Below the pieces are notes generated by a model, which was not told the DNA's origin, made no database searches, and saw only the letters and a program-made list of their open reading frames with translations. Below, in pieces: positions 51,556-60,159 of a DNA stretch of 64,000 nt. This stretch comes from an uncultured Bacteroidaceae bacterium (lineage in GTDB: Bacteria > Bacteroidota > Bacteroidia > Bacteroidales > Bacteroidaceae): positions 62,001 to 126,000 of the forward strand of contig CAKQRW010000001.1 in assembly GCA_934271655.1 (NCBI GenBank), in the 5' to 3' direction. The position numbers were made by a program, and so were the translations under genes. The first letter of the stretch is position 1. The number at the start of each line of letters is the position of its first letter.

Positions 51556-52426
51556 GAGAATATGCTCGCGCATGCAAGGCATCATGCCTGGGAAGAACGG
51601 CACGGCAGGACACATCGCCCTATGCGTGGGCATGCTTATGCTGGCAACACCAGCAGGAGCGCAGCAGTATGAGCAGGAAGTGGAACAGGCTCTCAACGCC
51701 GTCAAGGCAAACGAATACGACAAAGCAGACTCTCTGTTTCGACAAGCCTTGAAATGCTCTCCATCCGATATTCGCAATGCATTGATATATTCCAACATGG
51801 CCCTCATCAACAAAATGCGGGGACAAAGTCTGGAAGCTATAGACAACTACTCCACTGCCTTAGCAATCGCTCCACAGAACATTCCCATCCTCAAGGCACG
51901 CGCCGACCTCTATCTGGAACTGAACAACCATGGCAAGGCTCTGCTCGACTACAGCAAAATCATAGACTTCGACCCGCACAACTCAGACGCTCTATTGGCA
52001 AGAGCCTACATCTACCAGCAGAGGAGAGACTACTACAATGCCAAGAAGGACTATGAGGCACTGCTGACAGCCGACCCGCACAACTATCCAGCCCTGCTCG
52101 GCACAGCCATTCTCTTCCAGAACGCAGGCAAGCCGCAAGAGGCTATAATACGCCTGACGCTCCTCATAGATGAATATCCCGACAAGGCGGAGCTGTACTC
52201 CATCAGAGCTGAGATAGAGAAAGAAGCCAACCAGTCTGAATTGGCGATAATGGACCTGAACAAGGCCATAGAGCTGGAACCAGACAACAAGAACATGGTG
52301 CTGTCAAGAGCCTACCTGCACATGAGCGAGAACAACAAGCGTATGGCTCTCATGGACTTTGAGCGAGCCATAGAGCTGGGCATACCGCGCGGACAACTGA
52401 GGGATGAGCTGAAGCGATGCAAGTGA
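51521..52426 (+). CDS. Secreted TPR-repeat protein
   Basis: The protein of up to 301 residues has several in-frame starts: ATG at 51521, which overlaps rsgA by 35 bases, and ATG at 51572, which follows the rsgA stop and would give a signal peptide MQGIMPGKNGTAGHIALCVGML ending AGAQQ. The later start is more likely for a secreted product. Residues after the signal form about seven tetratricopeptide repeats, for example AIDNYSTALAIAPQNIPIL and DLNKAIELEPDNKNMVL. TPR proteins hold protein complexes together. It lies after rsgA in the same direction, and no partner is evident. Confidence 0.83.
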   Translation: MKTKTNTARVIKRICSRMQGIMPGKNGTAGHIALCVGMLMLATPAGAQQYEQEVEQALNAVKANEYDKADSLFRQALKCSPSDIRNALIYSNMALINKMRGQSLEAIDNYSTALAIAPQNIPILKARADLYLELNNHGKALLDYSKIIDFDPHNSDALLARAYIYQQRRDYYNAKKDYEALLTADPHNYPALLGTAILFQNAGKPQEAIIRLTLLIDEYPDKAELYSIRAEIEKEANQSELAIMDLNKAIELEPDNKNMVLSRAYLHMSENNKRMALMDFERAIELGIPRGQLRDELKRCK

Positions 52427-52440
52427 TGGCATCCCCGACT

Positions 52441-52629
52441 GCTCCTACTTCCATGACTTACAGCCCTTGGTTGGCATATACAAAATTGAGGGAATGAGCT
52501 ACGACAGCTCCTACTTCCATGATTTACAGCCGCCATCTATACGCATCCATAGCACCGCCATCATAGGCACAAGCTGCTTATACAGCGCCTATTTATTCAT
52601 TAACAGACGCCTATTTATTCATTAACAGA
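52441..52629. repeat. Two pairs of short repeats between the TPR gene and hflX
   Basis: A 25-bp repeat with one mismatch, starting GCTCCTACTTCCATGA, lies at 52441-52465 and 52507-52531, 66 bases apart. A 22-bp unit starting CGCCTATTTATTCATTAAC is repeated in tandem at 52586-52607 and 52608-52629. No gene is seen in the 228-base gap. Confidence 0.85.
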
Positions 52630-52654
52630 AAAGATTTAGAACAGACATAACCGG

Positions 52655-54118
52655 ATGAAAGAATTTGTGATTTCTGAAGCAAAGGTGGAGACAGCCGTCA
52701 TCGTAGGCCTCATCACACCCCAGCAGAATGAGAGAAAGACCGCTGAATATCTAAACGAACTGGAGTTCCTTGCAGAAACCGCAGGAGCCAAGGTCATACG
52801 CCGTTTCACCCAGAAGATGAACGGGCCAAGCAGCGTGACCTATCTCGGCACGGGCAAACTTGAAGAGATAGCGCAGTTCATCAAGGAGAAGCAAGACGAG
52901 GTCGATGCCTACTGGGAAGAACAGATGGCCCTTGGACGCCCATACGAGGCCAGCATCGTCACTGGCACCAAGGCACGGCACGGCGACGACTATATGGAAG
53001 AGGAAGAGATGCAGGAATCTCGCAAGAGCCGCAAGCAGAAAAAGCTTGAGAAACTGCTCAAAGACCAACTGGCAGCGCAAGAGAATGTGCCTCAACCCGT
53101 GGGCATGGTCATCTTTGACGACGAGCTGTCGGCCAAGCAGATACGCAACATAGAACAAACTCTGCAAATAAAGATACTCGACCGCACCAGCCTCATCCTT
53201 GACATATTTGTCATGCGCGCGCAGACAGCGGCAGCAAAGACACAGGTAGAGCTGGCGCAATATCGCTACATGCTCCCGCGACTCACACGACTATGGACAC
53301 ACCTGGAGCGTCAGCGAGGCGGAAGCGTGGGCCTGAGAGGCCCTGGAGAAACCCAGCTTGAGATGGACCAACGCATCATACGCCACCGCATATCACTCCT
53401 CAAGGAGAGGCTTGTGGAGATAGACCAGCAGAAAACCACCCAGCGCAAGAACCGCGGCAGACTCATCCGCGTGGCACTTGTGGGATATACCAACGTGGGC
53501 AAGTCCACCCTGATGAACCTGCTCGCCAAAAGCGACATCTTTGCGGAAAACAAGCTTTTCGCCACACTCGACACCACCGTGCGCAAGGTGATCATAGACA
53601 ATCTGCCCTTCCTGCTGTCTGATACGGTAGGATTCATACGCAAGCTGCCCACCGACCTTGTGGAATCATTCAAGAGCACACTCGACGAGGTGAGAGAGGC
53701 CGACCTGCTGCTCCATGTGGTGGACATCAGCCACCCCGACTTCGAGGAGCAGATACAGGTAGTGGAAAAGACACTCGGCGACCTCGGCTGCGCCGACAAG
53801 CCGCAGATGATCATCTTCAACAAAATAGACGCATACTCATGGGTGGAGAAAGAGGCCGACGACCTCACGCCACGCACAAAGGAGAACATCCCTCTTGAGG
53901 AACTCATGAACACATGGATGGCTAAGCTCAACCAGGAAAACAAGGAGCAGGGCACAGACAACCGCCTGGGCTGCTTCTTCATCTCTGCCAAGCAGCGAGA
54001 CAATATCGACGAGCTGAAGGAACTTCTCTACAAGAAGGTGAGAGAGATGCACGTGCAGAAATATCCATACAACGATTTCCTGTATGCCAACTATGATGAG
54101 AACGGGGAGGTGAAATGA
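52655..54118 (+). CDS. hflX: GTPase HflX with an inserted charged segment
   Basis: The 487-residue protein has the HflX N-terminal domain with the YLGTGKLEEIAQFIKEK and IFDDELSAKQIRNIE motifs and a coiled region GLRGPGETQLEMDQR before the GTPase domain (GYTNVGKST at 277-285, DTVGFIRKLP, NKID). HflX splits stalled ribosomes under stress. Between the two N-terminal motifs, residues about 83-146 form an extra segment with EEEEMQESRKSRKQKKLEKL-type charge, which most HflX proteins lack. It lies after a repeat-rich gap, 226 bases from the TPR gene, and 57 bases before the next gene. Confidence 0.94.
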   Translation: MKEFVISEAKVETAVIVGLITPQQNERKTAEYLNELEFLAETAGAKVIRRFTQKMNGPSSVTYLGTGKLEEIAQFIKEKQDEVDAYWEEQMALGRPYEASIVTGTKARHGDDYMEEEEMQESRKSRKQKKLEKLLKDQLAAQENVPQPVGMVIFDDELSAKQIRNIEQTLQIKILDRTSLILDIFVMRAQTAAAKTQVELAQYRYMLPRLTRLWTHLERQRGGSVGLRGPGETQLEMDQRIIRHRISLLKERLVEIDQQKTTQRKNRGRLIRVALVGYTNVGKSTLMNLLAKSDIFAENKLFATLDTTVRKVIIDNLPFLLSDTVGFIRKLPTDLVESFKSTLDEVREADLLLHVVDISHPDFEEQIQVVEKTLGDLGCADKPQMIIFNKIDAYSWVEKEADDLTPRTKENIPLEELMNTWMAKLNQENKEQGTDNRLGCFFISAKQRDNIDELKELLYKKVREMHVQKYPYNDFLYANYDENGEVK

Positions 54119-54175
54119 CCTCCTTACGCTTGAAGACAAACAGCAAGTGACACAGCTAAAAACACATCAACACAT

Positions 54176-55954
54176 ATGAGAGAGCTAACGGTAAGCGAAA
54201 TAGCCCAGCTGGAGGAGCGCAGCTGCTGGGCTGAAGACTGGTCTGACGTGCTTGTGGACGAGGGATTCTCTCCATCACAGATGCGCGGCGTAAACCTCTA
54301 CGGCCATATCGAGATAGGAAGCCTAAGCGGATCTGTTGAGATAGAGGACGGATTCCGCCAGCGTTGCGGCATCCGCAACACCACCCTGCGCAACGTGACC
54401 ATCGGCGATGACTGCCTGATAGACAACGTCTGCGGCTACATCTCCAACTACCAAATCGGTGACCGTTGCTACATCTCCGACGTGAGTGTCATCTCATGCC
54501 AGGAGGGAAGCACCTTTGGAAACGGCAGCGCCATCTCCGTGCTCAACGAAGGCGGTGACAGCAACATGTGCATAGTCCCTGGCCTAACAGCTCAGACAGC
54601 ATGGCTGATGGTCAACTTCCCTGCGGTGAAGAGACTCGCCTCAGCAAAGAGCATACATGGCCAAACGATGGAACGAGGCTACATAGGCACAGGCTCGCGC
54701 ATCATCAACACAAAGGAGATAAGCAACGCCTGCATAGGCGAGGGATGTGAGGTGCAGGGCAGCAGCCGCATCAACAACTGCACCATACAGAGCTCAGATG
54801 ACGCCGGCACACTCATAGGCACAGATGTCATCATCGAGGACAGCATAGTGGCAGCAGGAGCAAGCGTCATCGACGGAGCCAAGGTGTACAGTTGCTTCGT
54901 GGGCGAATCTGTACACATAGGCAAAGGATTCTCTGCGGAGGCAAGCCTATTCTTCGCCAACAGCTATATGGACAACGGCGAGGCATGCGCAGCCTTCTGC
55001 GGGCCATTCTCCACCAGCCACCACAAGAGCACCCTGCTCATCGGCGGAGCCTTCTCCTTCTACAACGCAGGCAGCGGCACCAACCAGAGCAACCACGCCT
55101 ACAAGATGGGTCCTATCCACTGGGGCACACTTGACCGCGGAAGCAAGACAGCCAGTGGAAGCCACATCCTTTGGCCGGCCCATATAGGCTCATTCTCCAT
55201 GGTCATGGGCAAGGTGCAGACACATCCTGCTGTACAGAAGCTGCCTTTCAGCTACGTCATAGCCGAAGGACGAGACACATGGATAGTGCCTGGCATCAAC
55301 CTGCGCACAGTGGGCACATGGCGAGACGTGAACAAATGGCCGAAGAGAGATGTGCGTCCGCTTTGCGCCAGAGAAGACATAATAAACTTCGCCTTCCCCA
55401 ACCCATACGTCATACAGTCGGTGCTCGATGGCCGCAACGTGCTGGAGCGCATACAGAAAACTGGCGCGCCCGATGCTGATGTCTATGAGTACCATGGATG
55501 CAAGATCAAACGCTCATCACTGCTGAAAGGCATACAGTACTACGATCTTGCCATCAAGCTGTTTCTTTACCATTGCTTCCAGACCAACAACGTGGAAGCG
55601 ACAGAGTCTAACGGCTGCAGATGGGTCGACATGATGGGCATGCTCGCCCCTAAGAGCGAAATAGACCGCGTGGTGAAAGACATTGACAATGGAGCCATTG
55701 ACTCACTGGACGAACTTAAAGCCATACTCGCTCAGATACACAAGGACTACAAGAAGAACGAGCAGGCCTACGCAAATTTCGTCATGCAAAGTTGCGGGGA
55801 CAATCTCTTTGTTGACAAAGACCACTGGATGCGAGAGGCTGAGGAAAGCCATGCGCTATGGCTTAAGATGGTCAAGGACGATGCGGAAAAAGAATTCCAG
55901 ATGGGCGATGTGGAGCCAGAGCAACTGCGCTCATTCATAGACAGCATCAAGTAG
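54176..55954 (+). CDS. DUF4954 family protein with hexapeptide-repeat beta helix
   Basis: The 592-residue protein matches the DUF4954 family of Bacteroidetes. Its first half (about 40-290) has repeated I/V-G-x-x-x-x units such as IGDDCLIDNVCGYIS, IGTGSRI and IIEDSIVAAGASVID, which fold as a left-handed beta helix as in sugar-nucleotide acyltransferases and pyrophosphorylases. The second half has FAFPNPYVIQSVLDGRNVLERI and a helical end. A sugar-nucleotide enzyme role has been proposed for relatives, but I do not see a clear catalytic motif. It lacks a signal peptide. It may be in one transcript with hflX. Confidence 0.85.
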   Translation: MRELTVSEIAQLEERSCWAEDWSDVLVDEGFSPSQMRGVNLYGHIEIGSLSGSVEIEDGFRQRCGIRNTTLRNVTIGDDCLIDNVCGYISNYQIGDRCYISDVSVISCQEGSTFGNGSAISVLNEGGDSNMCIVPGLTAQTAWLMVNFPAVKRLASAKSIHGQTMERGYIGTGSRIINTKEISNACIGEGCEVQGSSRINNCTIQSSDDAGTLIGTDVIIEDSIVAAGASVIDGAKVYSCFVGESVHIGKGFSAEASLFFANSYMDNGEACAAFCGPFSTSHHKSTLLIGGAFSFYNAGSGTNQSNHAYKMGPIHWGTLDRGSKTASGSHILWPAHIGSFSMVMGKVQTHPAVQKLPFSYVIAEGRDTWIVPGINLRTVGTWRDVNKWPKRDVRPLCAREDIINFAFPNPYVIQSVLDGRNVLERIQKTGAPDADVYEYHGCKIKRSSLLKGIQYYDLAIKLFLYHCFQTNNVEATESNGCRWVDMMGMLAPKSEIDRVVKDIDNGAIDSLDELKAILAQIHKDYKKNEQAYANFVMQSCGDNLFVDKDHWMREAEESHALWLKMVKDDAEKEFQMGDVEPEQLRSFIDSIK

Positions 55955-55966
55955 CAGCCACAGACG

Positions 55967-56049
55967 GCTCAAGCCAAATGCAGAGCTACATGACTTGGCA
56001 CGAAAAGGACAACAGCATGATATCACACACGAGCTCAAGCCAAATGCAG
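55967..56049. repeat. 17-bp direct repeat, 66 bases apart
   Basis: GCTCAAGCCAAATGCAG occurs at 55967-55983 and 56033-56049. The sequence after each copy is also partly similar (CATGACTTGGCACGA and CATGTCCTTGACACGA), so it is a degenerate tandem duplication. Confidence 0.8.
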
Positions 56050-56128
56050 GGTGGCATGTCCTTGACACGATAATACAACCACAAGCACCCACTTACCCCA
56101 CCATACTAACTAAATAAGACATATCACA

Positions 56129-56779
56129 ATGAAGACACTGAAACATATAGCTGCAGCACTGACAGTATTCGCAGCCCTCAGCGCACATGAAGCGTCAGCA
56201 CAGACATACACAAACATCTACCCAAAGGCCGTAGACAAGATAGCCGCCAAATGGGTGAAGAAAGGTGAATGGAAAAACGGATTCACCAAAGCCGTGCCAG
56301 CTCCGACAGTGAACGCCACGGAGTTCTATCTCCAATACCACAAGAACCCGAAACAATGGAAAGCTCTCTTCAGATGGCTCGAAGAGACAGACCTGCTGGC
56401 CATTCCAGGCGGCAGGCACAACATACCAGGCACATCACTCACCGTAAGCGTGGAGGACAGTGAGAACTGGTGCTCTGCCGACGACCTCAGGGCTGGCAAA
56501 GGCAGCGAGAGCCACCGCGAGAAGATTGACTTCATGATTGTTGTGAGAGGCAAGGAGGGCTTCTGCCGCCTCGACCATGACACCTCCAAGCCTATAGCAC
56601 CCTACAAGATAGACCGTCTCGAATACACTTTCGATGCCGAGCGTCTCCAACGCTTCGAGTCTATAGAGGGCACATTCAACATATTCTTCCCATGCGACTG
56701 GCACGTGGCGAAGGTCAAGACAGCAGAACCTTCACAGAAGCTCCGCGTGCTGGTGGTGAAGATGGACAACGTATTCTGA
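56129..56779 (+). CDS. Secreted YhcH/YjgK/YiaL-family protein
   Basis: The 216-residue protein has a signal peptide (about 1-24, ending ASAQ). The rest fits the YhcH/YjgK/YiaL cupin-like family (DUF386), with the GTFNIFFPCDWHVAKV segment and a C-terminal VLVVKMDN strand. His and Glu residues near DFMIVVRGKEG and LDHD could bind metal. Family members are usually cytosolic and tied to sialic acid or other sugar metabolism; a signal peptide is therefore unusual. It is alone, with the 66-base repeat before it and a hairpin after it. Confidence 0.75.
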   Translation: MKTLKHIAAALTVFAALSAHEASAQTYTNIYPKAVDKIAAKWVKKGEWKNGFTKAVPAPTVNATEFYLQYHKNPKQWKALFRWLEETDLLAIPGGRHNIPGTSLTVSVEDSENWCSADDLRAGKGSESHREKIDFMIVVRGKEGFCRLDHDTSKPIAPYKIDRLEYTFDAERLQRFESIEGTFNIFFPCDWHVAKVKTAEPSQKLRVLVVKMDNVF

Positions 56780-56849
56780 TTGCTGGCCCAGCTAACGAAC
56801 AGCATCAGAAAGGATTATTATTGGCATAACTAATACGAACAACAGAACT

Positions 56850-56901
56850 AATGAAGAGCGACACGCACGGCCATCAGACCACTTGCGTGTCGCTCTTCAT
56901 T
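56850..56901. terminator. 18-bp perfect hairpin between converging genes
   Basis: AATGAAGAGCGACACGCA (56850-56867) pairs perfectly with 56884-56901 around 16 bases. It lies 70 bases after the YhcH-family stop and before the end of trkH. Only a short T run follows, but its strength suggests a bidirectional terminator. Confidence 0.7.
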
Positions 56902-57037
56902 CAGTTTTCACGGCAGACCCACTTGCGTGAAGGCACGCCTGCACCGCTTATGCCAAATATAACATATCAACCAGCTTTTGACACCCTGCAAGGTTATCAA
57001 AGGCATTACAGCTATCACTCCACGAGCGTCTATTCAT

Positions 57038-58525
57038 CTACTGCCTCTTCCAAAAGCTTGACGTGAACAGCAGCATGATAGGGAAAATCTCCAGACGTCC
57101 TATGAGCATGAGAAACGAGCACACATATTTCGCCACCGGACTGAGGATGGCCCACGAATGCGCTGGACCATAGTAGCCCATGCCAGGACCCACGTTGCTG
57201 ATGCTGGACAGAGCCAGTCCAAAAGCCTCATAATAGTCGAAATTGGGATGCACATTATTCGGGCTCACGCCACTGAGAGCAAGCACAAAAGCGCCTATGA
57301 AGAGCGACATGACAAAGAGCGCTCCGAATGCAAGAAGAGTGGTGACGATGCTTGACGGCATTATGTTGCCATTGACACGCACTGGGATGACAGCCCTTGG
57401 ATGCAGCACGCGGACGAACTCATTCCTCATCACCTTGTAGATTATCGTGAGACGTATGCACTTCATGCCTCCGCTGGTGCTGCCAGAACATGCCCCAGCA
57501 AACATCACAAAGAGCAGTACAGGCATCAGCTGCACAGGCCACAGCGTGTAGTCCACCGTTGCCAGTCCTGTGGTAGTCTGCAGCGAAATGACCGTGAAGA
57601 GGCTGTGGCGTATGCAGTACTCCACACCTCGGCTTGTATCATCTACGAACAGAGCTACCGCGCAGATGGCAGACGCCCCCAACACGATGATGAGGTATGT
57701 GCGCAGTTCCACGTCGGCAAAGAATTTCTTCACCTGCCCTTTCAGTATTGTATAGTATATGAGCGCGTAGTTCACTCCCGAGGCAAACATGAAGAAGGTA
57801 AGTACATAGTCCATGAGAGGCGAATGGTAATAGTCCTCCAGCAAGTCGGAGTGCGTGCCATAGCCGCCTGTGGCTGTAGTGCACAACGAATAGTTTACAG
57901 CATCGAAAAAGCCCATGCCGCACAGCATCAAAGACACCACACACAGCACCGTAAGCATGATGTACACTCCTCCTATCCACTTGGCAGCCACCGACACGCG
58001 TGGATGCACCTTGTTATGTATCGGTCCTGTGGACTCTGCCGCAAAGAGCTTCACCTCACTCACTCCAAAGGCTGGCAGTATGGCAATAGTGAAGAATACT
58101 ATGCCGATGCCCCCGATCCATTGCGTGAGGCTCCTCCAGAACAGTATGCCCTTAGGCATGCTGTCGAGGTTGTCTATATTAGTGGCTCCAGTGCTGGTGA
58201 ATCCAGACATCGTCTCGAAGAAGGCACTTGACACGTCGGGCACACAGCGACAGAAGAGGAACGGCAGCATGCCTATGGCTGTGAAAATAACCCATACCAT
58301 TGACACCACCATGTATCCGTCCCTGCGTCCCATGTCTTTTTTTGCCTTGCGGCCCATGTATACGCCTATAGATCCGATGGCTGCAGAGATGAGTGTCGGA
58401 TAAAAGAAGGCATCAATGCCCTCGCCATATATCCAGCTCACTATCTGGCACAAGAACATAAGCCCCGCCTCTATGAAGATGAGCAGTCCCATCACCTTTG
58501 ATATGAGTTTCCAATTTATCATCAT
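57038..58525 (-). CDS. trkH: Trk potassium uptake membrane subunit
   Basis: The start at 58525 or 58522 (MMINWKLISK) is preferred to an upstream one. The protein of about 495 residues has four P-loop and helix repeats with the filter segments SGFTSTGATN, CTTATGGYGTH, SLQTTTGLATVD and SISNVGPGMGYYG, as in TrkH/KtrB channels. It imports K+ with TrkA, encoded upstream on the same strand 130 bases away. The conserved basic residue in the D3 helix (GACSGSTSGGMKCIR) is present. Confidence 0.95.
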   Translation of the reverse strand: MMINWKLISKVMGLLIFIEAGLMFLCQIVSWIYGEGIDAFFYPTLISAAIGSIGVYMGRKAKKDMGRRDGYMVVSMVWVIFTAIGMLPFLFCRCVPDVSSAFFETMSGFTSTGATNIDNLDSMPKGILFWRSLTQWIGGIGIVFFTIAILPAFGVSEVKLFAAESTGPIHNKVHPRVSVAAKWIGGVYIMLTVLCVVSLMLCGMGFFDAVNYSLCTTATGGYGTHSDLLEDYYHSPLMDYVLTFFMFASGVNYALIYYTILKGQVKKFFADVELRTYLIIVLGASAICAVALFVDDTSRGVEYCIRHSLFTVISLQTTTGLATVDYTLWPVQLMPVLLFVMFAGACSGSTSGGMKCIRLTIIYKVMRNEFVRVLHPRAVIPVRVNGNIMPSSIVTTLLAFGALFVMSLFIGAFVLALSGVSPNNVHPNFDYYEAFGLALSSISNVGPGMGYYGPAHSWAILSPVAKYVCSFLMLIGRLEIFPIMLLFTSSFWKRQ

Positions 58526-58653
58526 TGCACGTTTTATTTTTATTCTTTCCAATACTGCAGACGCCAGCGGCCTTCATGTCTGCCTGGAAGGGCATGACAT
58601 GCTTCGGCTATGCCCCCGCCCATGCCGCAGGATGCGCCTCCTGCACAGCCTCA

Positions 58654-60036
58654 TCACTTGAAGAACTTGTCCAGCTTGCGCAGCGTGTTGTCTATGCAAA
58701 AGACCACCACCTTGTCGCCAGCCTTCAGCTGCGTGTGTCCGCCCACCAGCATAGACTTGCCCTCTCTTGACATACCGCCGATGTTCACGCCGCGCGGCAG
58801 GTTCTGATCCATGATTATCTTCTTTGTGGCCTTGGAGCCTGGCTTGACCACAAATTCGGCCACATCGGCCTTGCCTATGGCCAGCATCTTCACATTATTC
58901 ACGTCTCCCTTGAGCAGCATACGGTATATGTGGCTGGCAGCAATCATCTTCTTGTTGATGATAGTGCCCACATCAAGGTCGTCCGCCATGTCAAAATAGT
59001 CAAGGTTCTCCACCTGCGCTATGGTCTTGCGTATGCCCTTGCGCCTGGCAGCCACACACGCCAGGATATTCTCCTGGTCGTTGTCCGTGAGTGATATTAT
59101 GGCTTCCATGCTGTTGAAGCCTTCATCATTGAGCAGGTCCATGTCGTAGCCATCGCCCTCCAGTATCATTGTCTCAGGCGAGACGAGAGCCTGCAGCTGC
59201 TCCGTGCGCTGATGGCTTGGCTCGATGATCTTCACATTGTTGTGTATATCATTCAATTTCCAGCTGGCTCTCACCGACAACTTGCCGCCGCCAATGATGA
59301 GACTGTTCTTGACAGCTGGATAACCGTCCTTGCCAGTGAGGTGCTTTATCTCATCAAGCTTGTCCTTTGTCGTCATGAAAAAGACCAGGTCGCGCGGCAG
59401 TATGCGCTCATCACCATTAGGCGATATGGTCTCACCGTTGCGCTTGATGGCCACAACGTGGAAATTATGTCCATGAGCCTTGCCTATCTCTTTGAGCGTG
59501 TAGCCCACCAGCTGGTTGTCCTTGTTGCTTATCTCCTTCTCAAAGACAGGGTTGGCATCATGCATCTTCACGCTCAGCAGCAATAGTTCTCCTCCGTTGA
59601 ATTCCCACAGCTGCCTCACCCAACTGTATCTGGCGCTGGCCGCAATGTCCTCTGCCGCCAACTGCTCTGGATATATGAGTGAGTCTATGCCGGCCTTAGT
59701 GAAAAGCCCTGTGTTCTCTGGCTTGGTGTACTCATAGTTGTCCACCCTCGCCACCGTTTTCTTTGCCCCAAGCTGCTTGGCAAGCATGGCGCAAGTGATG
59801 TTCTCTGTCTCATGCGGGGTGACAGCTATAAAGAGGTCTGCCTTGCTGACCTCAGCATCCTTCAGCGTGCTGACCGATGCCGGCTGGCGAGCCAGTGTCA
59901 TGATGTCCAGTTCACTGCCAAGCCTGACAAGCCGGTTCTCATCGCCATCAATGAGAATAACATCTTGGTTATCGTTTGAGAGCATCCGCGCCAGGTGCGT
60001 GCCCACAGCGCCTGCTCCTGCTATCACAATCTTCAT
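58654..60036 (-). CDS. trkA: Trk potassium uptake NAD-binding regulator
   Basis: The 460-residue protein has two copies of the RCK unit. The first has IVIAGAGAVGTHLARML and DVILIDGDENR; the second begins SLIIGGGKLSVRASWKL. Each is followed by a TrkA_C domain (about 142-228 and 370-456). TrkA binds NAD(H) or nucleotides and gates TrkH. In the second half the GxGxxG-type loop is GGGKLS, slightly altered, as is common. It sits between dxs and trkH. Confidence 0.95.
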   Translation of the reverse strand: MKIVIAGAGAVGTHLARMLSNDNQDVILIDGDENRLVRLGSELDIMTLARQPASVSTLKDAEVSKADLFIAVTPHETENITCAMLAKQLGAKKTVARVDNYEYTKPENTGLFTKAGIDSLIYPEQLAAEDIAASARYSWVRQLWEFNGGELLLLSVKMHDANPVFEKEISNKDNQLVGYTLKEIGKAHGHNFHVVAIKRNGETISPNGDERILPRDLVFFMTTKDKLDEIKHLTGKDGYPAVKNSLIIGGGKLSVRASWKLNDIHNNVKIIEPSHQRTEQLQALVSPETMILEGDGYDMDLLNDEGFNSMEAIISLTDNDQENILACVAARRKGIRKTIAQVENLDYFDMADDLDVGTIINKKMIAASHIYRMLLKGDVNNVKMLAIGKADVAEFVVKPGSKATKKIIMDQNLPRGVNIGGMSREGKSMLVGGHTQLKAGDKVVVFCIDNTLRKLDKFFK

Positions 60037-60159
60037 ATCTCTTTTTCGGCCTCATGACCGTTATGTTTATTACAGCCTTACGGTATCGTATCGCTACTTT
60101 GCCATATTGCAACCCTGCTACTATATTGCAGTTTGCTATTATGATGTCATCGCCGTCCC

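Noticed and set aside
57401..58231. A 276-codon plus-strand frame opposite trkH
   Set aside because: His and Arg rich shadow of the trkH coding sequence.
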